This document shows, one piece after another, positions 30,801-35,930 of a stretch of DNA of 64,000 bases. The notes under the pieces were generated by a model. That model searched no databases. It was not told the DNA's origin and saw only the letters and a program-made list of their open reading frames with translations. Origin of the DNA: Sipunculus nudus (taxonomy: Eukaryota > Annelida > Sipuncula > Golfingiida > Sipunculidae); NCBI GenBank assembly GCA_026874595.1, contig CM049314.1, positions 76,336,300-76,400,299 of the forward strand, in the 5' to 3' direction. Position numbers and translations under genes: made by a program. Every line of letters starts with the position of its first letter. Positions within the stretch are counted from its first letter, which is position 1.

Positions 30801-32290
30801 TGAAACTGCTGATTGGATGATCTCATGTAAACACTCTAAAAAATATAACCAGCTAAAACAAAGATGGCTGCTTATGGAGGGACACATAATATCTGCCAGA
30901 TCATGATAAAGAGACTAAAATGTTGTGAAACATAAACGGGGGATTTAAAGTAAAATTCTTAATTGCCATATTAGGTTGTCACTTCCATATACTGTTTTCT
31001 TGGAAATTATTGAAAAATATAAACTTATAAGCAAATCATCTACAAAAAACAGGTGGACAGCAGGTGGTGAAATGGACTATAATGCCCACTCTTTTAGTAA
31101 AAAGACCTAAAGCTTTATATTAGCGACGCCTGTCGGCCACAGTTTACACTAAATGTACCGGGCCTTTATTTCAGGAAAATCTCTGATGATTCATTATAAC
31201 AAAGAGTTATCTTTTGAGTTTGACTTAATTTGACAAAACTCGTGATTCTAGGCAATCTGTCACCAACCCAGCATGCGCATATAAATGGAAAAATTCGATA
31301 AATAAAATAGGACTAGTCTGAACAATAACATACAATTTGCAGGTATTCTCATTGTTTAACTTAAAAAACCAGAAAATTACTTCTTCGGCATTAAGTAGTA
31401 TGTTATACAGATGATATGCAAGTTAAACAATTATAAGAATATACATAGATGAAAAAGGGTTTTCATATTTCATTTAGGGTCTGAAAACCACGGACAGTGG
31501 CGTTACGTACTACACGTACAGCTGTTACAACATCACAGAAAAACCCTGTGGAATCTGCGAGACAGCGGGAACCACTACCGTACGTACAAATGTTCTCTTA
31601 TAGATTTAATGCACCGTCCTCCTTTTTCAACCTTTCTTTTTTAATACAAAGGTGGTGTTTCGGGGGCTACCTTGTGTTGTCTGGCGCGTTCCTGTTAGGA
31701 CTGCCGATATATTGATACATTGGCAAAATCAAGAGGTCAGATAGATAAGTAAGACAGATAATTTTAAAATTTATTTGTTAATGACATTTTTTGTGTAAAC
31801 TTCTGTATCCAAAATTCACATGGTAATGCTGGTTTATGCCCTTTCTCGGTCCAATGGCAAATGAATTTAGTATATGCCCATTTTGGTTCATAGAGAAATA
31901 ACCTTTATCTATATCCTTTCTTGATCCAGTGCGTAGTGACACTGGTCATTCCTTGACAATTTCTTCAATCAAAATGTTACTCTTAAACTTACTTTATACG
32001 GTGTCAGTAGTTTTAGAGAAAATATGCACCTGTTTGAAATCAACATTTATAGCAAGTTTTAGTTCAGTTCAACTGTTTGCTGAATACTTCAGACCGTTTT
32101 ACAGAAGCAGGGTTGGAATTTCGTAAAGGTTATTGAAATTGATAAATGTCAACACCAGGGCGGGGTTACGTATGGATTCCCGGCCATGGTGCTGCAAATG
32201 TTCTTAATTCGAATGGTGCCTTTATGAAATTCCATACAGGGTACATTGAAATAAATAACATTTTCACTGAACTGATAACATAAGGTTTAT

Positions 32291-32329
<39 letters not shown>

Positions 32330-32929
32330 TTTATATATTATGATATATCTGATATTTGGAAAGCAACCCCTATATCTATGGTTATTGCATTGATTTGCTC
32401 TTAGACCATTTAATAGAAATAATAAACAAAAAAGGGGGTTCAGGTTCTTCATGTATTGGGAATGGGCATGGAATTATTTATGATATATGAAATGTCTAGG
32501 TCCTAAAAATACATATACATATTTGCCAATTATGCACGATAATGGTATGTTGTCATTGAGCCGTCCAAGATAATCCCAATAGTCGTATATGATAAACAAA
32601 CTCTGTTGATTAGATTTGCCAAATATCAGAACATAACTTTGAAGGATCAATACCAGATCAATACTAGACCCAAAATGCAGCACCTTGTTAGTAACTGACG
32701 GGTAATGTTTTAAAAATTAATCCGTTTTTGTGAATACAAATTGAAAATCATGTACGAAATGTAAAGCACATTAATCTGTATGCATTTGTTGTTGTAGGAA
32801 TGTCGCCAGTGCTGCAACACTGCCATGTGTAACAGCCTCCCCTACGGAAGTGAGGCATCGTCGATCATCGTTGGTGGCGCCCCCATATTTATACTGGTTG
32901 CATTACAATGCTTGCTGACTTTAAGTTAA
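313..32929 (+). CDS. Gene P: multi-exon Cys-rich (furin-like) cassette protein with C-terminal Ly6/uPAR domain and GPI signal, 5' partial
   Basis: Thirty-five exons (P1-P35, listed separately) join into one open frame of 1,127 codons plus stop; the 5' part lies left of the window. Each exon P1-P32 starts and ends in phase 1 and encodes one cassette of 24-38 residues: four-Cys units in the N-terminal half, six-Cys furin-like units (C-x3-C-x2-C-x5-9-C-x2-C-x10-14-C) mostly in the C-terminal half. Exons 33-35 form an LU domain with 12 Cys ending CCNTAMCN, then a short Ser-rich spacer and a hydrophobic C-terminus ending LVALQCLLTLS, as in GPI-anchor signals. Known of the families: FU repeats occur in furin/PCSK5 and growth-factor receptors, LU domains in CD59, Ly6 and uPAR. 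Inference: a large GPI-linked surface protein, perhaps adhesive or a receptor. The convergent paralogue M confirms the exon model. Many automated pipelines would call this PCSK5-like, but no protease domain is seen. Confidence 0.85.
862..954 (+). CDS. P exon 2: four-Cys cassette
   Basis: Phase 1-1, 93 nt, C-x11-C-x2-C-x8-C with the Trp-containing motif CRNRYWGLDC. Donor GTAAAG. Partner M2 has the same length and keeps NRYWG. Confidence 0.85.
1589..1675 (+). CDS. P exon 3: four-Cys cassette
   Basis: Phase 1-1, 87 nt, C-x9-C-x2-C-x9-C, ending HMWSSGSCV. M3 keeps WSSGSCV. Acceptor TTCTTCAG, donor GTAAGT. Confidence 0.85.
2306..2392 (+). CDS. P exon 4: four-Cys cassette
   Basis: Phase 1-1, 87 nt, C-x9-C-x2-C-x10-C (VDCTDPSLDEASCKRC...WSGTACQ). 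M4 is VDCTAQSLDQASCNRC. Two minus/plus-strand open frames over this exon are shadows. Confidence 0.85.
2437..2544. repeat. 26-bp tandem repeat, 4 copies
   Basis: GC-rich unit containing CTGTCCCCGATAGGGAAGGG, repeated with exact 26-bp period from positions 2441, 2467, 2493 and 2519, starting about 45 bp inside intron 4 of gene P. The CCC...GGG arms could form hairpins. Confidence 0.9.
2607..2699. repeat. 31-bp tandem repeat, 3 copies
   Basis: Unit beginning CGTATGTCATTCGTATAATT with period 31 from 2607, 2638 and 2669, almost perfect. Lies about 60 bp after the 26-bp array in the same intron. Confidence 0.9.
2856..2951 (+). CDS. P exon 5: four-Cys cassette
   Basis: Phase 1-1, 96 nt, C-x11-C-x2-C-x9-C (NDADCANP...ITDQNKCTAC). 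M5 shares ITDQNKCTAC. The donor is the weak GTTAAT; the phase and the paralogue support it. Confidence 0.8.
3291..3371 (+). CDS. P exon 6: four-Cys cassette
   Basis: Phase 1-1, 81 nt, C-x8-C-x2-C-x9-C (VDCDLADSQAKCEAC). Donor GTGAGT. Partner M6 is 15 nt longer, with an insertion before the last Cys. Confidence 0.85.
3401..4600. repeat. 30-bp minisatellite, about 40 copies
   Basis: Tandem unit of the form ATCACAGAACACCTACACGG + AGCATCAACA, exact 30-bp period through the whole block in intron 6 of gene P. Variants are single substitutions (A/T at one position, TCC for ACC, GCGTC for GCATC) with no length change. Because 30 is a multiple of 3, the minus strand stays open as a repeating VDAPCRCSVI peptide; this is taken as chance, not a gene. 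The homologous intron of gene M lacks the array. Confidence 0.95.
4601..5474 (+). other. Remainder of intron 6 of gene P
   Basis: AT-rich unique-looking sequence with a G10 run near 4793-4802. No coding or repeat signal recognised. Confidence 0.5.
5475..5561 (+). CDS. P exon 7: four-Cys cassette
   Basis: Phase 1-1, 87 nt, C-x10-C-x2-C-x9-C (LSSQDTCEYCRHHIWHG). M7 keeps QDNCEYCMHHYW. Acceptor ATTTCAG, donor GTAAGT. Confidence 0.85.
5785..6330. repeat. Dispersed repeat with CCGTCCGT signature (approximate bounds)
   Basis: Contains ACCGTCCGTCCTTCCGTCCG followed by two diverged copies of a segment with 'GATTTT/ATTTC..GC..AT..TTAATGAGGTC.GAGGTCAC' near 6120-6150 and 6245-6285. The style matches interspersed repeats of mollusc genomes (inference). 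Small open frames within it are not supported. Confidence 0.5.
6923..7012 (+). CDS. P exon 8: four-Cys cassette
   Basis: Phase 1-1, 90 nt, C-x9-C-x2-C-x10-C (AECSSTGLTQAPCSSC). Donor GTGAGT. M8 is two codons longer. Confidence 0.82.
7617..7706 (+). CDS. P exon 9: four-Cys cassette
   Basis: Phase 1-1, 90 nt, C-x8-C-x2-C-x10-C (GQCSTSGTATTCPACLGKVY). M9 has the same length and GKVYDGSS. Donor GTAATG. Confidence 0.85.
8182..8256 (+). CDS. P exon 10: Thr-rich short cassette with two Cys
   Basis: Phase 1-1, only 75 nt: ITTTTTQATCENNYGY... with just two Cys (C-x12-C). The CxxC pair of the other cassettes is missing. M10 is likewise short (72 nt, TSTTTQANCDNNYGY). It may act as an O-glycosylated hinge (inference). 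Confidence 0.78.
8515..8960. repeat. Two diverged copies of a repeat in intron 10
   Basis: Segments near 8535-8600 and 8848-8905 share 'GGTRGYACACARGTMCAGC...GCTTCAATGGCGA'. They look like two decayed copies of one interspersed element. An open frame over this stretch has no other support. Confidence 0.4.
9054..9149 (+). CDS. P exon 11: four-Cys cassette
   Basis: Phase 1-1, 96 nt, C-x9-C-x2-C-x9-C (CGWCPGRYWNSGICT). Acceptor CACACCAG. M11 is three codons longer before the second Cys but keeps VVTDNLCSG and YWNSGTC. Confidence 0.85.
9181..9209. repeat. (TA)n microsatellite
   Basis: Pure TA dinucleotide run just after the P11 donor. Confidence 0.95.
9906..9986 (+). CDS. P exon 12: four-Cys cassette
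   Basis: Phase 1-1, 81 nt, C-x8-C-x2-C-x9-C (AECNACSGKYWDGDGCE). M12 is AECNACTGKYWDGDSCQ. Donor GTTAGT. Confidence 0.85.
10261..10327. repeat. (CT)n followed by (AT)n compound microsatellite
   Basis: About 19 CT units run directly into about 14 AT units in intron 12. Confidence 0.95.
11049..11165 (+). CDS. P exon 13: long four-Cys cassette
   Basis: Phase 1-1, 117 nt, irregular spacing C-x9-C-x3-C-x16-C (DECESGCSKSDNSAREW). M13 keeps DECESGCSKSDGSAREF and the same length. The loop is longer than in neighbours. Confidence 0.85.
11166..12775 (+). other. Intron 13 of gene P (1.6 kb)
   Basis: Holds an open stretch at 11378-11818 without recognisable domain, splice or codon support, and several ATACGATACGA-like words near 11480-11860. 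The homologous M intron is much shorter (51,251-side 1.1 kb). I see no gene here. Confidence 0.45.
12776..12889 (+). CDS. P exon 14: first six-Cys furin-like cassette
   Basis: Phase 1-1, 114 nt, C-x3-C-x2-C-x13-C-x2-C-x10-C (CAQHCLTC...ECLTCEDGYVLDSGACV), a classic FU pattern with an expanded third loop. M14 matches in length. Donor GTAAGT. Confidence 0.87.
12890..14217 (+). other. Intron 14 of gene P (1.3 kb)
   Basis: Very AT-rich, with imperfect AATATTGAATTAT repeats at about 13795-13880 and an (AT)n run at about 14144-14177. A roughly 45-bp word around 14075-14120 (TGCAGGTGATCCTATTAGTGG) recurs near 16775-16800, so both are parts of one dispersed repeat family. Confidence 0.5.
14218..14295 (+). 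CDS. P exon 15: four-Cys cassette
   Basis: Phase 1-1, 78 nt, C-x10-C-x2-C-x8-C (KCNTCKRPWSSGTCG). M15 is KCNGCKRPWSSGTCG. A short-type unit embedded among six-Cys units. Confidence 0.87.
14296..16014 (+). other. Intron 15 of gene P (1.7 kb)
   Basis: Contains a CT/CCCCA-rich patch at about 15170-15210 and a long (AT)n run at 15881-15936. Otherwise no recognised element or gene. Confidence 0.5.
15881..15936. repeat. (AT)n microsatellite, about 28 units
   Basis: Longest uninterrupted AT run in the window, about 80 bp before P exon 16. Confidence 0.95.
16015..16116 (+). CDS. P exon 16: six-Cys furin-like cassette
   Basis: Phase 1-1, 102 nt, C-x3-C-x2-C-x7-C-x2-C-x12-C (CPADCVDCSTAGASGCDQC). 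M16 is nearly identical at its start (CPTDCVDCSTAGASGCDTC). Confidence 0.87.
16117..17418 (+). other. Intron 16 of gene P (1.3 kb)
   Basis: Around 17140-17250 it shares words with 7360-7450 (GGATGCACAATG..., CTGATYACAATTYTTTGCTCTGT), so both introns carry a piece of the same dispersed repeat. No gene seen. Confidence 0.45.
17419..17496 (+). CDS. P exon 17: four-Cys cassette
   Basis: Phase 1-1, 78 nt, C-x7-C-x2-C-x11-C (CEGCGANYFLSSDSSCN). M17 is CTNCGANYFLASDSSCN. Donor GTAATT. Confidence 0.87.
17985..18118. repeat. Imperfect 'ACATGATATGACCT' repeat
   Basis: About seven to eight degenerate copies of a 14-20-bp word (CATGATNNNACCT) in intron 17 just upstream of P18. Decayed minisatellite. 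Confidence 0.75.
18149..18247 (+). CDS. P exon 18: six-Cys furin-like cassette
   Basis: Phase 1-1, 99 nt, C-x3-C-x2-C-x8-C-x2-C-x10-C (CPSGCSTCSHSSGTTTCTAC). M18 has CPTGCSACSHSSGTTTCTAC and the same length. Start of the block of highest similarity between the two genes. Confidence 0.88.
18586..18693 (+). CDS. P exon 19: long four-Cys cassette
   Basis: Phase 1-1, 108 nt, C-x12-C-x2-C-x16-C (CPGSLGSMNTQTVCDQCGGT). M19 is almost the same protein. The FU second and third Cys are missing. Confidence 0.88.
18963..19058 (+). CDS. P exon 20: six-Cys furin-like cassette
   Basis: Phase 1-1, 96 nt, C-x3-C-x2-C-x5-C-x2-C-x12-C (CIANCASCTSATTCTTC). M20 is near-identical, and the flanking introns also align closely with M. 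The open frames spanning 18861-19130 and 46489-46794 read a wrong frame. Confidence 0.9.
19559..19654 (+). CDS. P exon 21: six-Cys furin-like cassette
   Basis: Phase 1-1, 96 nt, C-x3-C-x2-C-x5-C-x2-C-x12-C (CPANCQACSSTTSCSQC). M21 differs at about three residues. Confidence 0.9.
20271..20384 (+). CDS. P exon 22: six-Cys cassette with CVC variant
   Basis: Phase 1-1, 114 nt, C-x6-C-x2-C-x7-C-x1-C-x14-C; the usual CxxC is shortened to CVC. M22 differs by a single visible residue (Q to K near the end). Confidence 0.9.
20801..20896 (+). CDS. P exon 23: furin-like cassette with seven Cys
   Basis: Phase 1-1, 96 nt: CVSGCAVCTDATTCQQC then STHC before the last Cys, giving seven Cys. The extra Cys is also present in M23, so it is not an assembly error. 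Confidence 0.9.
21047..21139 (+). CDS. P exon 24: furin-like cassette with five Cys
   Basis: Phase 1-1, 93 nt, SASCHTC...VTCSSCKADYTLEVCV. The first FU Cys is replaced by Ser/Ala, leaving five; same in M24. Only 150 bp of intron separates it from exon 23. Confidence 0.9.
21400..21495 (+). CDS. P exon 25: six-Cys furin-like cassette
   Basis: Phase 1-1, 96 nt, C-x4-C-x2-C-x6-C-x2-C-x10-C (CETCKAGYYVSDGACT), the most textbook FU repeat here. M25 keeps CKAGYYVSNGACT. Confidence 0.9.
21683..21784 (+). CDS. P exon 26: six-Cys furin-like cassette
   Basis: Phase 1-1, 102 nt, C-x5-C-x2-C-x5-C-x2-C-x12-C (CLACTDGTSCSNCGAGKYFD). M26 nearly identical; the intron before it also aligns between the copies. 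Confidence 0.9.
22097..22195 (+). CDS. P exon 27: six-Cys furin-like cassette
   Basis: Phase 1-1, 99 nt, C-x3-C-x2-C-x5-C-x2-C-x13-C (CGAGCSACSRGTACDTC). M27 has CGSGCSACTSGTACDTC. Confidence 0.9.
22623..22715 (+). CDS. P exon 28: six-Cys furin-like cassette
   Basis: Phase 1-1, 93 nt, C-x3-C-x2-C-x5-C-x2-C-x11-C (CPSQCAQCTSDTQCSLC). M28 has CPSNCAQCTSDTQCSQC. Donor GTATGT in both. Confidence 0.9.
23171..23272 (+). CDS. P exon 29: six-Cys furin-like cassette
   Basis: Phase 1-1, 102 nt, C-x3-C-x2-C-x5-C-x2-C-x14-C (CLSGCTVCLNSTICSDC), with NST as a possible N-glycosylation site. Donor GTAAGT, whereas M29 has GCAAGT. Confidence 0.9.
23597..23701 (+). CDS. P exon 30: six-Cys furin-like cassette
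   Basis: Phase 1-1, 105 nt, C-x3-C-x2-C-x9-C-x2-C-x11-C (CPAGCSACSAAADGTVTC). M30 has one extra codon in the last loop. Confidence 0.9.
23857..25378. repeat. Large dispersed repeat element in intron 30 (approximate bounds)
   Basis: Begins near TGCCCTCGGCACAAAGTGGC and ends near TTCCGACACATCTAG. Inside, a roughly 150-190-bp module (ACAGATCGAGTTYGCGTTTCG ... TTGACC..CTTTTGACC) recurs four times at about 23990, 24175, 25025 and 25205, split by a different segment with CTGTCCGTCCGTCC. Such elements are common in bivalve genomes (inference). Absent from the paired M intron. No protein-coding capacity seen. Confidence 0.65.
25604..25708 (+). CDS. P exon 31: six-Cys furin-like cassette
   Basis: Phase 1-1, 105 nt, C-x6-C-x2-C-x5-C-x2-C-x12-C (CAACSSASVCTACSGNNMIN). 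M31 has the same length and GNNMINDIGTTC. Donor GTAAGT. Confidence 0.9.
25880..27265. repeat. 63-bp minisatellite, about 22 copies, partly in a 126-bp dimeric pattern
   Basis: Unit includes GCGTATATGCGTGTAAAATG, AGTATATACTAATGTTCTTG and TATATTCCTGAACAATCAGA, with exact 63-bp period in intron 31 of gene P. From about 26445 to 27180 two variants alternate (ATGAGTATATA with CAATCAGAAT, TTTGTATATA with CAATCTGAAT). One copy near 26600 lacks 3 bp. Minus-strand open frames of up to 391 codons follow from the 63-bp period and lack other coding signs. Confidence 0.95.
27615..27716 (+). CDS. P exon 32: four-Cys cassette preceding the LU domain
   Basis: Phase 1-1, 102 nt, C-x9-C-x2-C-x12-C (LNIQGCLSYYDRPNYCINC). 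M32 is LNIQGCLSYYDRPNHCVNC, one of the best kept cassettes. NGT near the end is a possible N-glycosylation site. Confidence 0.9.
27837..27886. repeat. (AT)n microsatellite
   Basis: AT run with one AAAT interruption in intron 32. Confidence 0.95.
28165..28262 (+). CDS. P exon 33: LU domain part 1
   Basis: Starts in phase 1, ends in phase 0 (98 nt). Encodes ACYHCIGIDCQAPDNTTALV... up to SCM: the N-terminal finger of a Ly6/uPAR domain with C-x2-C-x4-C. M33 has CYHCTGNDCQAPDNTTAL and the same length. Confidence 0.88.
28455..30090 (-). mobile_element. Decayed non-LTR retrotransposon (LINE) fragment in intron 33
   Basis: On the minus strand, 30070-29945 encodes a reverse-transcriptase-like stretch (RGKIYNILKSMYSKLKSC). 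After a frameshift, 29938-29207 stays open for 243 codons with TRQSCMISPLLFTFFMNEL, fitting the VRQG..SPLLF.IFINDL motif, and a C-terminal ICNYC...ENEYHFIIKCPLYNELR zinc-knuckle-like region typical of LINE ORF2 ends. The catalytic FADD-type motif is missing, so an internal deletion is likely. The 3' end at about 28460-28490 carries ATTCATTC repeats. Inactive and antisense to gene P. Confidence 0.75.
29207..29938 (-). pseudogene. Reverse transcriptase C-terminal remnant
   Basis: Open stretch of 243 codons inside the LINE fragment. It keeps the SPLLF RT motif at residues 13-17 and a CxxC...H...C cluster at about residues 180-205, but lacks the N-terminal endonuclease and the DD catalytic pair. 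Its upstream RT part continues in another frame, so it is broken. Confidence 0.7.
30091..31477 (+). other. Remainder of intron 33 of gene P
   Basis: AT-rich, no gene or repeat confidently recognised. A short open frame at 30149-30346 lacks support. Confidence 0.4.
31478..31579 (+). CDS. P exon 34: LU domain part 2
   Basis: Phase 0-0, 102 nt: GLKTTDSG...YTYSCYNITEKPCGICE. NIT is a possible N-glycosylation site. The extra CGIC pair gives the domain 12 Cys rather than the usual 8-10. M34 has CYNTTEKPCGMCE and the same length. Confidence 0.88.
32296..32326. repeat. (AT)n microsatellite
   Basis: Pure AT run in intron 34. Confidence 0.95.
32798..32929 (+). CDS. P exon 35: LU domain end, GPI signal and stop
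   Basis: Phase 0 start, 132 nt with TAA. ECRQCCNTAMCNSLPYG closes the three-finger fold (CCxxxxCN), followed by SEASS as a likely omega-site region and IIVGGAPIFILVALQCLLTL as the hydrophobic GPI-transamidase tail. No charged residue follows, so a stable transmembrane anchor is less likely. Confidence 0.88.
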   Translation, partial: ECRQCCNTAMCNSLPYGSEASSIIVGGAPIFILVALQCLLTLS

Positions 32930-32941
32930 TATATCGATGCA

Positions 32942-32947
32942 AATAAA
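32942..32947 (+). terminator. Poly(A) signal of gene P
   Basis: AATAAA 13 nt after the stop codon, implying a very short 3' UTR. Further AATAAA words at about 33071 and 33106 are alternatives. Confidence 0.6.
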
Positions 32948-33540
32948 TGTACTTGATATATGTGTGTGACATTTTGTATGCTAGCATCGCCTGCATGTAC
33001 GGAAAGCGTGGCCTAGCATGATAATTTTAGCAAGAGGGGTTAGAGAAAGAAATGATTTCATCATAAGCGAAAATAAAACCTTTCACTTATTTTGTAATAT
33101 TTGGTAAATAAAACAAAGCAGTAGCATAATTTGGTGGTCCGTTATGTCAGAAATGTTTGCAGTAATGTTGATTACCGTGATTGTACCAAGCTTGCCAATT
33201 GAGTGCACATCTGTTGATATTGCTCATAAAATAAAATAGACAAAGGGTGCAAACAAAGTAAATATTAAGTATCCATTTGTCCACAATGTTCATCTCCTGA
33301 GAGAACTTGAACGGACTCTAGCTCTGACTTTTCCCAGAATCGATTCCAGCTCCGAACGATTTCTTGCTCAATCGTCTGCTTGGACGGAATGTAGTTCCGA
33401 CGTCTGATAGAACGGAGTCTAGCTCCGAGTTTTCAAAGAACGGACACTTGCTAAGACTTTGCGGGAACCGACTCAAGTTCTGAGTTTTTTTAAGAGGACT
33501 CTTCGACTTTTATTCGACATATTTGTATATATGGCGCTAT
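32948..33540. other. Spacer, first part, with TCTAGCTCCGA-type words
   Basis: At about 33310-33490 a loosely repeated word (CGGACTCTAGCTCTGA, GATTCCAGCTCCGA, CGGAGTCTAGCTCCGA, GACTCAAGTTCTGA) recurs every 40-60 bp, a decayed tandem repeat. Nothing else recognised. Confidence 0.45.
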
Positions 33541-35930
33541 ATTAACCTTTCTTCTAGCATAGACCTTCTCAAAAGTTAGTTTACATTAGGGCATAGAATC
33601 TTGGTCATATTTGGAGGCGCATAACTTGAGTAGCCAATATCGCTGAAAACAGTCGAACTGCCGTTGGCAAAGATTTGAATGCCTACGTCGTAACTTGTTT
33701 ATCTGGCACAACAAAGGCAATTATAATCGACACAATGTTAAAAACAGTCACGGCGATAATTCAAGAGTTATGTTTCGAAAACCTAAGAACTCTTCTGTCA
33801 GCCCGTTAAGGGCAAAGCTTGAAAGCAAGATGAGCTTTACACCTCTCTGTGGAAACTAAAAATTAGATCAGCGTGACCTGTAATTTCCAAAATATAGAGA
33901 TACAACTAAGTAAGCTATCATTTGTCAATAACAGGACACATATTGTAACCGAAAGAATAAGGAATCAAAATTATGAAGCGAAAACTCCAGACATCATCTG
34001 CATGCATGTTAACATGGCGCAAATTAGAACTGAAGGACCTATAATCTTCAAACTGCTAACTAACCCAGGAAGGTCCTCTTGTTGGAGCAAAAACTGGGTC
34101 ACCTTGACCCGAATTCCTTGAGTTATGAATCGAAACACTTCAAAAGCAACTGTTCTTCATCAACGGGGCAAAAACTATTACCTTAAAGACCCATGGAGTT
34201 CATACTTGGGAAATGGAACAGTTTTGCAATTACACAAAAAGCGGACAACTAAACGTTAAAATATACTGTGTCTTGTGGTATAAACAACTCAGATTATTTT
34301 TTCATCAGTACATTAACCTATAACTTCGCAGAAACAGCAGGAGCCAGCGCCATCATATTTTATGCAATAATCAGTCACATATCAAATGTTGTCGGACTGA
34401 GCTTTTTGTGGCACCACCTGCATCGACTAGCGTTTTAAGAGGAAAACTTTCAAACCTTCGAAACTCTTCTTCTCCTAAATCATTCAGCCGAATTGTTCAA
34501 TATTTCAAAGAAATGCTCCTAGAGACGAGCCTTCATAAGCTTGTTCAAATGGGTTAGGTTCGAGTTAAAGGAATTTAAATTTAGTCATTTGACCAAATAA
34601 GCGTACTAACATTACAACCTCAGAAACGAAAGGAGCTAGCATCACCAAGTTTCATGCACATATTGGTCACATGAATCATATTTGGAAGTTTGGTTCTTGT
34701 GGCGTCACCTGCACCCACCTGTTTAAAAAAAAACCAAAGACTTTTAATTTTAGCCTCTTTCAGCTTCTACATTAAAAATGCTTTATGATGAAATTGTCGA
34801 GCAGTCTATGGTTTATTGTTTCACTAGATTTTCTCAATTGTATAAGTATAGATTGGGTCAATTGATTTTTGGTAGAGTCATATGAAGCTGAAGTTAGTCT
34901 TGTGGCCAATATAAAACCTATTTCAAATTGAAGGTTGCAATAGTCTTCTTCTACGAAACTGTTGTTTCAATTTCTGTAACAATGTACAAAAATAATTTTA
35001 GGTGGCTTTGTTCAAGTTTACTTCATTGATTTTTGGCAGAATTATTGGACCTTTAACAATTAAAGGACTGTGAAATTCAAAGCTAGTAGATGTATTGTAT
35101 TATTAAACTGAGCTCTTTGGGTATATAAGCAGAGCTTTACAGCTAACATAAATAATCTGTGTCCATTCCAGCTTATGAGTAAGATAAATTCATGAATGAA
35201 ACATGTCTGTATTATGCTTTTGCGTTGAAAAAGCATCTGTTATTATTCTTTACATTCCGATAAACATAAATTTGGCAGCTTGTTAAGAGCATTGTATCTT
35301 TCAGTATGTATAAACAGATTTGGCAAGATGTTAAGATTTAGCCTATCTTTAAATAACTTGGCAGACTGCCAACCATTTCATATACGACGAAAAGTTCAAG
35401 TCTGTATCTATTTAAAGCTTTTGCATTCTGCCAACTGTACCAGATTTTGCAAGAGTTCCCTCAGTGCAGTTGCTGCACCTAGCAAATAGCTTCGCTTTAC
35501 CAGGGACAACTGTGCTCAGCTGAGCTTGTCAGCCCAATGCACCTGACTCTGGAGAAATTTTATGTTTCGGCCTGAAATTTTGGCTTTTCCATGCGTCTTT
35601 AATGGCTTCGTCGTATTCAAGACTGGTAGCGTAACCTACTATAATTCTTTAGTGTATGTCCCTTCTTATTTCTCAGAATTATTGACATATCAGCCTGAAA
35701 TTGTGCATGCCCTTACATTTCGGATCGTTTTGTTGGCGCCACCTTCAATTGTATTTGGGTTTCATGCATCTGCGCACAAACTCAAAAGTGGTTTGCAGTA
35801 TTTGCCTGAAATTTTACATTTGCATACATCATCGATGGCTTTCTCTGACACAAGACTGTTAGCGCCACATACAATCATTTTTGTGTTGCGTACATACACG
35901 CCAGTATTTCAGGAGTAACGTTTGCATAAT
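33540..35930. repeat. Decayed dispersed repeats in the spacer between the two genes
   Basis: Repeated words such as TGTGGCACCACCTGCA (about 34407), TGTGGCGTCACCTGCACC (about 34698) and TTGGCGCCACCTTCAATT (about 35734) resemble GGTGGCGCCACCTGCAATTT at about 24670 in the intron-30 element. They look like old copies of the same family. Open frames here have no support. Confidence 0.45.

Noticed and set aside
313-32929. Reading the gene as a PCSK5/furin protease
   Set aside because: No subtilisin-like catalytic motifs in any exon; only the repeat type is shared.
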